A stretch of DNA of 6,080 nucleotides from a bacterium. Its GTDB lineage: Bacteria > Pseudomonadota > Alphaproteobacteria > Caulobacterales > Hyphomonadaceae. The translations under genes and the position numbers were made by a program. The notes under the pieces were generated by a model. The model was not told the origin of the DNA and ran no database searches. It was given only the letters and a program-made list of their open reading frames with translations. The stretch lies in contig JAVBYB010000568.1 in NCBI GenBank assembly GCA_030824255.1, forward strand, positions 1 through 6,080. The letters run 5' to 3'. Numbering within the stretch: the stretch's first letter is position 1; every line of letters begins with the position of its first letter. Below are positions 1 through 5,622 of the stretch, in pieces.

Positions 1-924
1 CGCGGGGTTCGTCTGCGTTCCCACGCTGGCGTCTGAATTGGCGTGAATGATGCCGGTGCGCGGGCTGCCGTCCTGATTGTAGATGCGAAACGCGATGTCG
101 TTGGATTCGGACGTATTCTGGACCGGATCGTACCGCGTGGTGCGCCAGGCAATTGCATAGCCGCCATCGCGGAGCGCGATGACCTGCGGGTTAGCTTCGA
201 CCGACTGTCCTGCCGGAAGATCCGCCACCACGGCGGGCGGGGCGAAGGAGTGAATCTCGCTGCGCATGAAGCCGGTATTGCTGGTGGCGGCGATGACGAA
301 GCGGCCATCATTCAGCGTCGCGATGGTCGAGCCATGCTGTGAAAAAGTGAGCCCGTTCCACGCCTCGTAGGCCAGCTGCTCTCCGGTGTCGGCATCCATG
401 CGGACACGATGCAGCGTCGGGCCTGTGCCCATGCCCGGCTGGTCGCCGATGACCAGGATGATGTCGAAATCGCCCGACTGGGTCGCGATGATTTCCGGCG
501 TCACCGTATTTGTCGGCTTGGCAATCACGACGGGGAACGGGACGGGATGCGGAGGCCCGTGCAGCGTAAGGTCTGCATTGAGAACCTGCAGGTTCAGGGT
601 GGCCTCCGTATCGGTGAAGGTTTCCCAGACGACGCCGATCCGTCCATCGGCCGTCACCGCAACTGCGGGAGCAGGCGCGCCATAAGCGTTCGGGGCTGTT
701 GCGATGAGGACAGGTTCGCCTACCAGCGCGCCATCCTTGTCGATCTTCTGGAGATATACGTTAGGCTTCGCGCCCGGCGTGTCTGTTGCTGCCGCGGAAT
801 AAACGATAACCATGCCGCCGTCCGGCGTCGCGGCCGTGTCGGTGGATGTCCAGACTGCAGCGTTTTCCGCCGTGTAAGGCAGGATGCCGGTCTGCGCGTA
901 AAAGCCGTAGCTGACTGTCGGCAT
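1..924 (-). CDS. Partial repeat protein, probable RTX-associated N-terminal region (3' end beyond window)
   Basis: The frame is open from ATG at 924-922 to the left edge: 308 codons with no stop. A purine-rich GAGGGGG element lies about 6 nt before the ATG. The translation starts MPTVSYGFYAQTG, has no signal peptide or membrane segment, and consists of about five imperfect repeats of roughly 50 residues. Each has a core such as ATPDGGMVIVYS (32-43), VTADGRIGVVWE (90-101), TQSGDFDIILVIG (148-160), TLNDGRFVIAATS (203-215) or ALRDGGYAIAWRT (250-262), then a strand ending in a D-x-D-G-like turn (IDKDG 61-65, IYNQDG 281-286). It ends in SVGTQTNP, which looks like the start of a further unit. This DGGYxVxW repeat is often found N-terminal to RTX calcium-binding repeats in type I secreted proteins. 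That, and the RTX gene just upstream on the same strand, suggests a large secreted protein; function is unknown. The absence of RTX nonapeptides in the visible part leaves a free-standing beta-propeller-like protein possible. Confidence 0.85.
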   Translation of the reverse strand, partial: MPTVSYGFYAQTGILPYTAENAAVWTSTDTAATPDGGMVIVYSAAATDTPGAKPNVYLQKIDKDGALVGEPVLIATAPNAYGAPAPAVAVTADGRIGVVWETFTDTEATLNLQVLNADLTLHGPPHPVPFPVVIAKPTNTVTPEIIATQSGDFDIILVIGDQPGMGTGPTLHRVRMDADTGEQLAYEAWNGLTFSQHGSTIATLNDGRFVIAATSNTGFMRSEIHSFAPPAVVADLPAGQSVEANPQVIALRDGGYAIAWRTTRYDPVQNTSESNDIAFRIYNQDGSPRTGIIHANSDASVGTQTNPA

Positions 925-935
925 CGTCGCCCCCT

Positions 936-949
936 CTGCGCGTGCGCAG
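936..949. repeat. Short perfect palindrome in the leader of the left-edge gene
   Basis: CTGCGC-GT-GCGCAG gives two 6-bp arms around a 2-bp centre, 12 bp upstream of the ATG at 924. It could be a small operator or a leader hairpin. GC-rich palindromes of this length can occur by chance in such DNA, so the call is weak. Confidence 0.3.
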
Positions 950-988
950 TCTAGAGGAGGCTATCCGTAGAGGAAAGGCAGATTGGTC

Positions 989-1008
989 GGGCGCGGCCCG
1001 AAGCGCCC
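989..1008 (-). terminator. Possible hairpin between the two repeat-protein genes
   Basis: GGGCGC (989-994) and GCGCCC (1003-1008) form a 6-bp GC-only stem with an 8-nt loop, about 28 bp after the stop codon of the RTX gene (1036-1038). A competing smaller stem, CGGGC/GCCCG (988-992 with 996-1000), overlaps it. No T-run follows on the minus strand, so it is not a classic intrinsic terminator. It may attenuate transcription or protect the upstream message, or do nothing. If it does not terminate, the two genes could be cotranscribed across the 111-bp gap. Confidence 0.3.
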
Positions 1009-1035
1009 CCTGTTTCTTCGAGGCTTCTGCTGCGG

Positions 1036-2874
1036 CTATCCGAACATACCCCAGCCGGACGGCTCGTCCTGCGCGATAGCCGGCAGATCCGTGTCCAGCG
1101 CGCGCGTGTCGTTGAAGGATTTCGAGAGCGGCGGGGCGTCGGGCTGCCAGTCGTCTGCGAAGGCGGCCAGCGGATCATCCGCCATCGTTTTCTCGCCCGC
1201 CACGGCGCTCGCGGGCGCAACGACCAGCGCATTCCATTGCGCGAGTGTAAGGCCCGCAACGTTGAGAGCGACGAAGTTGCCGCCGGCATAGCCGAGCAGC
1301 GTGTCGTCGGTCTGGCCATCGTTATCGGCGTCGATGGTGAAGAAGCCGGACCAGGTGTGGCCGCCAAGCGAGACGCGATCCTGCGCGGTGTTGAAATCGA
1401 AGGCGACATCCCAACCGGCAGTGGCGCCGAGATCGAACGTGTCGGCGCCGGCGCCGCCGGTCAGGACATCCACGCCCGCGCCGCCGACGAGACGATCATC
1501 GCCATCGCCTCCGACGAGCCAGTCGTCACCGAGGCCGCCCTCGAGACGATCATTGCCGCCATTGCCGATCAGGGCGTCCCGCCCATCGCCGCCGCGCAGC
1601 GTGTTGTTCGCCGTATTGCCGAAAATCGAGTCGTTGCCTGAACCGCCGACCACGCCCTCGAGCGAAGCATCGAACACGTCCCATACACCCGCCGCCGAGT
1701 AGACCCCGGCGGAAAGGTTGATCCAGAGGCTCGCGGACTGCAGGGAGTAGGAGGCGAGGTCGAGGCCGTCGCCACCGATCAGCATGTTCGTGCCGGCGCC
1801 GCCTTCGAGGACGTCATCGCCGCCGCCGCCGACAAGCCAGTCATTTCCGCCGAAGCCGTAAAGCACGTCATTGCCGACATTGCCCGACAGCACGTCCGTC
1901 AGGGCGTTGATGGCGCTGCCGGAGAGAATGTCGTCGCCGCCGCCGCCATGCGCGTTGAGGCTGCCGGTCAGGGTGGTGATGTGTTCGTTGATGGCCGAGC
2001 CGAGGAAGTCGACATTGCCGGTGGCGATGTTGATGGCGAGCTGCTCGACATTGCTGATCGTGTTGAAGTCCGGCAGCAGATAGACGCTGCCGTTGTTGGC
2101 GAGATCCCGGAAGTCATATGAGCCCGATGTCGTGGTGTTGACGGTGACGCGATCAAAGCCTGCGCCGCCGTCGAAACTGCTGCCGGGGACGTTCATCGTT
2201 CCCTGATCGTCGCCGGCGCCGCCATACATGTATTGCAGGCCTGCGGAGGTGCTGCCGAGGATGTCGTTGCCACCGCCGCCATCGAGCGTGTTGGTGCCGG
2301 TGGAGCCGTCAAGCACGTCGTCGCCGCCCATGCCGTGCAGGTTGTCGTCGCCCGCGCCGCCCGAGATCGAGTCGTTGGTGGTCGTGCCATAGACGATGTC
2401 GTCGCCTTCGGTCATGGCGAGGAATTCGAGCTGTTCGATACCGGAAATCTGCGCGCCATTGGCCGTAAGCGTATAGCTGTCGCCGGCGCCGGGCGTGATG
2501 CCGGGCACGAAGATCGTGCCGCCGGCCTCGACGATGCGCATGTCGAAGATCAGTCCGGTGGGAGAGGCGAGGCCGAGCGTAAGGCGGTCGAAACCAGCGC
2601 CGCCATGAATGCTGTCGCCGATGTAGGCGATGATGCGGTCATTGCCATTGCCGCCGTTCAGGGTGTCGCCGTGCCGGTCGTGCGTGTGTGAAACCGTGCC
2701 ATCGGGATTGAAGACGGTGATGCCATCAAGGAGCAGGTCGTCGCCTTCGCCGCCATTGAGCGTGTCCGCGCCATTGCCGCCGCCGAGACGGTCATTGCCG
2801 CCGAGGCCGTTGATCGTGTCATTCTCGTCCGCGCCGGGGATGGAATCCGGACCGGGTGTGCCATCAATCAACAT
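1036..2874 (-). CDS. RTX-type calcium-binding protein, probable type I secretion substrate
   Basis: This 612-residue protein is rich in GGxGxDxL nonapeptides (for example LGGGNGADTLNGGEGDDLL, 30-48), which in this family wind into calcium-filled beta-rolls once outside the cell. Repeat blocks lie at about 14-50, 67-100, 155-245, 305-375 and 405-475, separated by non-repeat beta modules. One module at 371-410 (LDLASYSLQSASLWINLSAG) is common in RTX proteins. The C-terminal part begins with GADTFDLG (476-483), includes an EF-hand-like acidic loop, DADNDGQTDD (515-524), and ends in a Pro/Asp-rich tail finishing GWGMFG. There is no N-terminal signal peptide, which fits C-terminally signalled type I export. 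The start is secure: an in-frame TGA (2877-2875) touches the ATG, and AGGA (2886-2883) lies 8 nt upstream. No enzymatic domain was recognised, so it may be a structural, adhesive or S-layer-like protein. No type I transporter gene is in view. Confidence 0.92.
   Translation of the reverse strand: MLIDGTPGPDSIPGADENDTINGLGGNDRLGGGNGADTLNGGEGDDLLLDGITVFNPDGTVSHTHDRHGDTLNGGNGNDRIIAYIGDSIHGGAGFDRLTLGLASPTGLIFDMRIVEAGGTIFVPGITPGAGDSYTLTANGAQISGIEQLEFLAMTEGDDIVYGTTTNDSISGGAGDDNLHGMGGDDVLDGSTGTNTLDGGGGNDILGSTSAGLQYMYGGAGDDQGTMNVPGSSFDGGAGFDRVTVNTTTSGSYDFRDLANNGSVYLLPDFNTISNVEQLAINIATGNVDFLGSAINEHITTLTGSLNAHGGGGDDILSGSAINALTDVLSGNVGNDVLYGFGGNDWLVGGGGDDVLEGGAGTNMLIGGDGLDLASYSLQSASLWINLSAGVYSAAGVWDVFDASLEGVVGGSGNDSIFGNTANNTLRGGDGRDALIGNGGNDRLEGGLGDDWLVGGDGDDRLVGGAGVDVLTGGAGADTFDLGATAGWDVAFDFNTAQDRVSLGGHTWSGFFTIDADNDGQTDDTLLGYAGGNFVALNVAGLTLAQWNALVVAPASAVAGEKTMADDPLAAFADDWQPDAPPLSKSFNDTRALDTDLPAIAQDEPSGWGMFG
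1450..1662 (-). repeat. RTX nonapeptide array, C-terminal block
   Basis: This encodes residues 405-475 and is the most regular run of nonapeptides in the protein. Successive units include GGSGNDSIFG, GGDGRDALIG, GNGGNDRLEG, GGLGDDWLVG, GGDGDDRLVG and GGAGVDVLTG. The conserved Gly and Asp positions are the calcium ligands in known RTX beta-rolls. It sits directly before the GADTF motif that commonly ends such arrays. Confidence 0.85.
1765..1962 (-). repeat. RTX nonapeptide array, middle block
   Basis: This encodes residues 305-370, with units GGGGDDILSG, GNVGNDVLYG, GFGGNDWLVG, GGGGDDVLEG and GGAGTNMLIG. A short insertion, SAINALTDVLS (320-330), interrupts the register after the first unit, so the beta-roll may be irregular there. 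Confidence 0.8.
2725..2835 (-). repeat. RTX nonapeptide array, N-terminal block
   Basis: This encodes residues 14-50, with units such as GLGGNDRLG, GGNGADTLN and GGEGDDLLL. It begins only 14 residues from the start codon, so the protein opens directly with calcium-binding repeats rather than with an N-terminal effector domain. Confidence 0.8.
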
Positions 2875-2948
2875 TCATTCGATCCTGAGCGTTTGCCGCT
2901 GGGCTGGTTTGTGTCTGCGGACCTTCAGATAGGTCGAACGCGGGAACA

Positions 2949-3081
2949 AGCCAGCAGCTGCAGGTGGCGCTCGCGATGCGTTGACTGCCAAGGGCGCGCA
3001 TGCGCTATACTTGCATAAATATAACGGTGACATTGCCGTTGCGACAGGAGGCTCGCGGGTGCGTGATGCAGCCAGCAGCTG
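2949..3081 (+). repeat. 12-bp direct repeat flanking the predicted promoter
   Basis: AGCCAGCAGCTG occurs at 2949-2960 and again at 3070-3081. The copies lie on either side of the predicted promoter (2981-3011), with starts 121 bp apart. Each copy contains the palindrome CAGCTG. They could be paired binding sites for a regulator of the divergent genes, but the second copy also lies in a possible small ORF, and chance is not excluded. Confidence 0.45.
2981..3011 (+). promoter_or_regulatory. Candidate sigma-70 promoter for the dehydrogenase-PEBP operon
   Basis: TTGACT (2981-2986) matches the -35 consensus at five of six positions, and TATACT (3006-3011) matches the -10 at five of six. The spacer is 19 bp, longer than the ideal 17. 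The region is clearly AT-richer than its surroundings. Transcription would start near 3018, giving a leader of about 140 nt before the ATG at 3160. No equally convincing promoter was found on the minus strand for the RTX gene at 2874. Confidence 0.5.
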
Positions 3082-3094
3082 TATGCAACGGCAA
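3033..3094 (+). other. 10-bp perfect inverted repeat in the dehydrogenase leader
   Basis: TTGCCGTTGC (3033-3042) and GCAACGGCAA (3085-3094) are exact reverse complements 42 nt apart. If the promoter at 2981-3011 is used, both arms are in the leader RNA and could pair. The loop would contain a consensus AGGAGG (3046-3051) and the first codons of a short ORF. As DNA, the arms could instead be two copies of an operator in opposite orientations. Confidence 0.5.
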
Positions 3095-3115
3095 AAGGCA
3101 CTAGGTAGTGGGTAG
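3059..3115 (+). CDS. Possible 18-codon leader peptide
   Basis: A perfect AGGAGG Shine-Dalgarno (3046-3051) is followed after 7 nt by GTG (3059-3061). It opens a frame for [18 protein letters not shown] (GTG read as Met), stopping at TAG 3113-3115, 44 bp before the downstream gene. The ribosome site is stronger than the one in front of the dehydrogenase. The ORF overlaps the 3' arm of the inverted repeat, so its translation could change leader folding. There is no run of a single regulatory amino acid as in classic attenuators. It could equally be a chance ORF after a purine-rich stretch. Confidence 0.3.
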   Translation: MRDAASSCMQRQKALGSG

Positions 3116-3121
3116 ACATTG

Positions 3122-3135
3122 GCGGGCCGACCCGC
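3122..3135 (+). other. Small hairpin just upstream of the dehydrogenase ribosome site
   Basis: GCGGG-CCGA-CCCGC forms a 5-bp all-GC stem with a four-base loop. It lies between the stop of the 18-codon ORF (3115) and the GGAG ribosome site (3145-3148). It may add structure to the leader but has no U-run, so it is not an intrinsic terminator. Confidence 0.3.
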
Positions 3136-3159
3136 GGGGCTTCTGGAGAAACTGTACAC

Positions 3160-4395
3160 ATGCGCATTCGCCTTGCCGCTCTTGTATCTGCTGCAGTGGT
3201 CGCCGTTGGCGCGAGCGTCGCGGCCGTGGCGCAACCGCCGGCGGAGACGCGTGACGGCAACAAGGCGGGGCACAAGCCTGCCTTTGCCGGACAGACGCGT
3301 GCGCCTGCGCTCACGACCGACACCCGGTATGAGGTGAAGGAAGTCGTGGCCTCGGGTCTTGCGAGTCCTTGGGCGGTGGAATTTCTTCCTGGCGGCAAGT
3401 ATCTGATTACAGAGCGGCTCGCCGGTCAGTTCCGCATCGCGGATGCGGCGGGCAAGCTGTCGCCGCCGATCAAGGATGGCGTGCCGGCGGTGGTCGCACT
3501 CGGGCAGGGCGGCCTGCTGGATGTCGCGCTCGATCCGAACTTCGCGACCAACAAGACGATCTACTGGAGCTATGCCGAGCCCAAGAGCGACGGCGCCAAC
3601 AACACCGCAGTTGCGAAAGGCGTCCTGGTCGATGGCGCGCAACCGCGGATCGAGAAGGTGCAGGTCATCTGGCGTCAGACGCCGGCCCTGCAGTCCAACC
3701 TGCATTTCGGATCGCGCCTGGTATTTGCGAAGGACGGCACGCTGTTCGTGACGCTGGGCGAGCGCTCGGTGCGTCCGGGTCGCATGCAGAGCCAGGACCT
3801 GCAGAGCGGGCTGGGCAAGATCGTGCGGATCAACACGGACGGCTCGATCCCGAAGGACAACCCGTTTGTCAGCCAGAAAAGCAACGCGCTGCCGGAAATC
3901 TGGTCCTACGGCCATCGCAATGTGCAGGGCGCGTTCCTGCATCCCACAACAGGCGAACTGTGGGAGCTGGAGCATGGTCCGCAGGGCGGCGACGAGATCA
4001 ACATCGCGCGCAAGGGCAAGGATTATGGCTGGCCGACCATCACCTATGGCGTGGAGTATGGCGGCGCTCACACGAAGATCGGCGAAGGCGCGGCGAAGGC
4101 TGGCATGGAGCAGCCGCTCTACTACTGGGACCCGGTGATCGCACCGGGAGGGCTGGCCTATTACAACGGCGACCTGTTCCCGAAATGGAAGGGCAATGTA
4201 TTCGCCGCCGGCCTCAACTCGAGCTTCGTGGCGCGTCTGACGGTGGACGGCGAGAAGGTGACGGGCGAGGAGCGCTTCAAGTTCTCCGATCGCAATGAAC
4301 GCTTCCGCGACATCAATGTCGGACCGGACGGCGCGATCTATCTTCTGACAGACGGGCCCAATGGCCGTCTGCTGAAGATCGTGCCGAAGACCTGA
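3160..4395 (+). CDS. Exported PQQ-dependent aldose dehydrogenase (glucose/sorbosone dehydrogenase family)
   Basis: This 411-residue periplasmic enzyme is expected to oxidise the aldehyde carbon of sugars with pyrroloquinoline quinone, passing electrons to the respiratory chain. Residues 1-24 form a signal peptide ([20 protein letters not shown], cut after AVA). The six-bladed propeller starts near [18 protein letters not shown] (62-79). Family motifs follow: [15 protein letters not shown] (114-128), HFGSRLVF (182-189) with the likely catalytic His182, SYGHRNVQG (249-257), [11 protein letters not shown] (271-281), DYGWP (288-292) and RFRDI (381-385). It most resembles the soluble YliI/Asd-type aldose dehydrogenases, which are slightly shorter. 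The substrate cannot be read from sequence. GGAG (3145-3148) lies 11 nt before the ATG, a rather wide spacing, but the signal peptide fixes this start. A PEBP gene follows after 44 bp, probably in the same operon. No PQQ biosynthesis gene is in the window. Confidence 0.92.
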   Translation: MRIRLAALVSAAVVAVGASVAAVAQPPAETRDGNKAGHKPAFAGQTRAPALTTDTRYEVKEVVASGLASPWAVEFLPGGKYLITERLAGQFRIADAAGKLSPPIKDGVPAVVALGQGGLLDVALDPNFATNKTIYWSYAEPKSDGANNTAVAKGVLVDGAQPRIEKVQVIWRQTPALQSNLHFGSRLVFAKDGTLFVTLGERSVRPGRMQSQDLQSGLGKIVRINTDGSIPKDNPFVSQKSNALPEIWSYGHRNVQGAFLHPTTGELWELEHGPQGGDEINIARKGKDYGWPTITYGVEYGGAHTKIGEGAAKAGMEQPLYYWDPVIAPGGLAYYNGDLFPKWKGNVFAAGLNSSFVARLTVDGEKVTGEERFKFSDRNERFRDINVGPDGAIYLLTDGPNGRLLKIVPKT

Positions 4396-4439
4396 AACCG
4401 GACGAACGACGACAACAAGAAACCAAAGGGAGTAACGCG

Positions 4440-5060
4440 ATGAGGAAGCTTTTCGTGACGATGGCCTGCGCGGCAATGCTGGCGGGGCCCGCGCTGGCGC
4501 AAGGCGCGCCGCCGCCGCCCGAAGTGGAAGCGGGCAAGGACCTGATGGCGTTGGCGACCCTGCCAGCCAAGGGCGGCGCCAAGCTCGACGTGACGACGGC
4601 GGGCTGGAAGCATGGCGAGGATATCGCGTTCAAGTACACGCAGTACGAGGGCAACGAGTTTCCCGGCCTGACCTGGAGCGCAGGGCCGGCGGGCACCAAG
4701 AGCTATGCGATCATCATGCAGGACACGGATTTCGTGGCGCGGGGCTCGCCGATCCTGCACTGGTCTGTGGTGAACGTTCCGGCGAACGTCACGTCGCTGC
4801 CGGCGGGCATGAAGCCTGAAGAGAAGCCTGCTGAGGCGATCTACGGGCCGAACTACAAGGGGGCGGCGCAGCCCTATCTCGGCCCACGCACGCCGCCGGG
4901 GCCGAAGCACCGCTATCACATGCAGGTTCTGGCGCTGGACACGGTGCTGCCGGCGGACTTCGCGCCGAAGAGCTATGCCGAGCTGATCGAGCCGCTGAAA
5001 GGCCATGTGCTGGCCAGCGGTTCCGTGGTCGGGCTGGGGCAAGAGAAGAAGGCGCAATGA
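4440..5060 (+). CDS. Exported YbhB/YbcL-family PEBP (Raf kinase inhibitor-like) protein
   Basis: This 206-residue protein has a clear signal peptide (MRKLFVTMACAAMLAGPALA, cut before QGAPPPP) and a short Pro-rich linker, then a PEBP fold. Visible family motifs are FPGLTWSAGPAGTKSYAIIMQDTD (from 74), ILHWSVVNVP (105-114) and YLGPRTPPGPKHRYHMQVLALD (from 146), which build the small anion/phosphate pocket. The first signature normally reads DPDAP; here it is DTDFVARGSP, so the pocket edge is altered. Bacterial members are poorly understood and their ligand is unknown. AAGGGAG (4426-4432) sits 7 nt before the ATG. The 44-bp gap to the dehydrogenase has no terminator-like hairpin, so the two are probably cotranscribed, and both products should reach the periplasm. 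Confidence 0.92.
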   Translation: MRKLFVTMACAAMLAGPALAQGAPPPPEVEAGKDLMALATLPAKGGAKLDVTTAGWKHGEDIAFKYTQYEGNEFPGLTWSAGPAGTKSYAIIMQDTDFVARGSPILHWSVVNVPANVTSLPAGMKPEEKPAEAIYGPNYKGAAQPYLGPRTPPGPKHRYHMQVLALDTVLPADFAPKSYAELIEPLKGHVLASGSVVGLGQEKKAQ

Positions 5061-5109
5061 TCGGCGCGTGAGCCCGGCCAGTTGCGGCTGGGCTCACGGC
5101 ATCCGATCA
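5058..5109. terminator. Bidirectional stop-to-stop palindrome, probable shared terminator
   Basis: A 13-bp stem (5067-5079 with 5086-5098, including one G-U pair in RNA) closes a six-base AGTTGC loop. An outer 7-bp stem, TGATCGG (5058-5064) with CCGATCA (5103-5109), adds to it across a 2x4 internal loop. The outer arms begin with the TGA of the PEBP gene and end with the TGA (on the minus strand) of ohr. The structure fills the whole 46-bp gap between convergent genes and would fold in either transcript. No T-run follows on either side, so termination may be weak or factor-assisted. Confidence 0.75.
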
Positions 5110-5541
5110 GACGACGTTCAGCGCCACGTCGATGTTGTTGCGTGTGGCGTTGGAGTAGGGGCAAATCTCGTGCGCTTCGGCGACGAGGGCCTCTGCGGCG
5201 GCGCGGTCCAAGCCCGGAAGCGAGACATCCAGCTTCACAGTGAGACCGAAGCCCTTGGGCTCACGCGGGCCGATTCCGACCGTGGCTGAAACGGAGGCGT
5301 CGGCGGGGACTTTGGCATGCTTGCCGCCGGCGGAGGCGGCCTTCAGCGCGCCGATGAAGCAGGCGGCGTAACCTGCCGCGAAGAGTTGTTCCGGGTTGTT
5401 GCCCTTGCCGGCGCCGCCCAGTTCCTTCGGCAGGCCGAGCGCGACCTCGAATGTGCCGTCATTCGTGCGGGCGGAGCCATCGCGGCCGCCGGTAGCGGTG
5501 GCGGTGGTGGTGTAGAGGACTTTGACGGCGCTGGTGCTCAT
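5107..5541 (-). CDS. ohr: Organic hydroperoxide reductase Ohr (OsmC/Ohr family)
   Basis: This 144-residue cytoplasmic peroxidase reduces fatty-acid and other organic hydroperoxides with a cysteine pair recycled by lipoylated proteins. Both catalytic cysteines are present: Cys61 in GYAACFIGAL (57-66) and Cys127 in EICPYSNATRNNIDV (125-139). The conserved pocket residues Arg20 (GGRDG) and Glu51 (NNPEQLFAAGY) are also seen. VLYTTTATATGGRDG at the N terminus and the CPYSNATR signature favour Ohr over OsmC. Length matches the family norm. AAGGA (5553-5549) lies 7 nt before the ATG. The gene is divergent from the MarR-type regulator ohrR, as in many bacteria, and the shared region carries likely OhrR sites, so induction by organic peroxides is expected. 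Confidence 0.96.
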   Translation of the reverse strand: MSTSAVKVLYTTTATATGGRDGSARTNDGTFEVALGLPKELGGAGKGNNPEQLFAAGYAACFIGALKAASAGGKHAKVPADASVSATVGIGPREPKGFGLTVKLDVSLPGLDRAAAEALVAEAHEICPYSNATRNNIDVALNVV

Positions 5542-5562
5542 AGGACGTTCCTTCTGGCGAGC

Positions 5563-5568
5563 TATAAA
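5563..5568 (-). promoter_or_regulatory. Candidate -10 element for ohr
   Basis: On the minus strand 5568-5563 reads TTTATA, an AT-rich hexamer about 22 bp before the ohr ATG and overlapping the edge of the left OhrR-type half-site cluster. No good -35 hexamer lies at normal spacing. The position fits a start near 5555 and repression by OhrR bound just upstream. Confidence 0.35.
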
Positions 5569-5601
5569 TCGTTGGCGATTTGATCGTGTGCGATTGAATA
5601 T
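5567..5601. promoter_or_regulatory. Probable OhrR operator, ohr-proximal cluster
   Basis: The half-sites run AATCG (5567-5571), four bases, CGATT (5576-5580), one base, GATCG (5582-5586), four bases, CGATT (5591-5595), one base, then a degraded AATAT (5597-5601). The repeat period is 15 bp. Known Bacillus OhrR operators have the same geometry with CAATT-N-AATTG boxes and a four-base gap; here the arms read CGATT and AATCG. The cluster covers the expected ohr promoter. Confidence 0.7.
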
Positions 5602-5622
5602 GGCTCCCAGCCGCGGGGCGTC

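Noticed and set aside
409..954. 181-codon plus-strand frame near the left edge
   Set aside because: The minus strand over the same bases encodes a coherent repeat protein with regular DGGYxVxW units and a ribosome site; the plus frame is Arg/Cys-rich and motif-free.
1237..2691. Several plus-strand frames inside the RTX gene, with Ala/Val/Gly-rich repetitive products
   Set aside because: They mirror the repetitive codons of the RTX nonapeptides on the minus strand; periodicity alone explains the apparent repeats.
1450..2835. Repetitive GC-rich DNA resembling a tandem-repeat or CRISPR-like array
   Set aside because: The periodicity is in 27-bp (nine-codon) units that stay in frame and encode GGxGxDxL repeats; there are no constant repeats with unique spacers.
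2935..2946. Possible alphaproteobacterial LexA (SOS) box, GTTC-N-GTTC on the minus strand upstream of the RTX gene
   Set aside because: The two GTTC elements are separated by 4 bases instead of the 7 required for the GTTC-N7-GTTC box.
2875..4476. 533-codon open frame on the minus strand opposite the dehydrogenase gene
   Set aside because: The plus strand encodes a clear PQQ dehydrogenase with signal peptide and family motifs. The antisense frame has a His/Arg/Ala-rich composition with no recognisable motif, typical of the shadow of a GC-rich gene.
4338..5057. 239-codon minus-strand frame opposite the PEBP gene
   Set aside because: It is an Arg/Pro-rich antisense shadow; the plus strand has a signal peptide and PEBP motifs.
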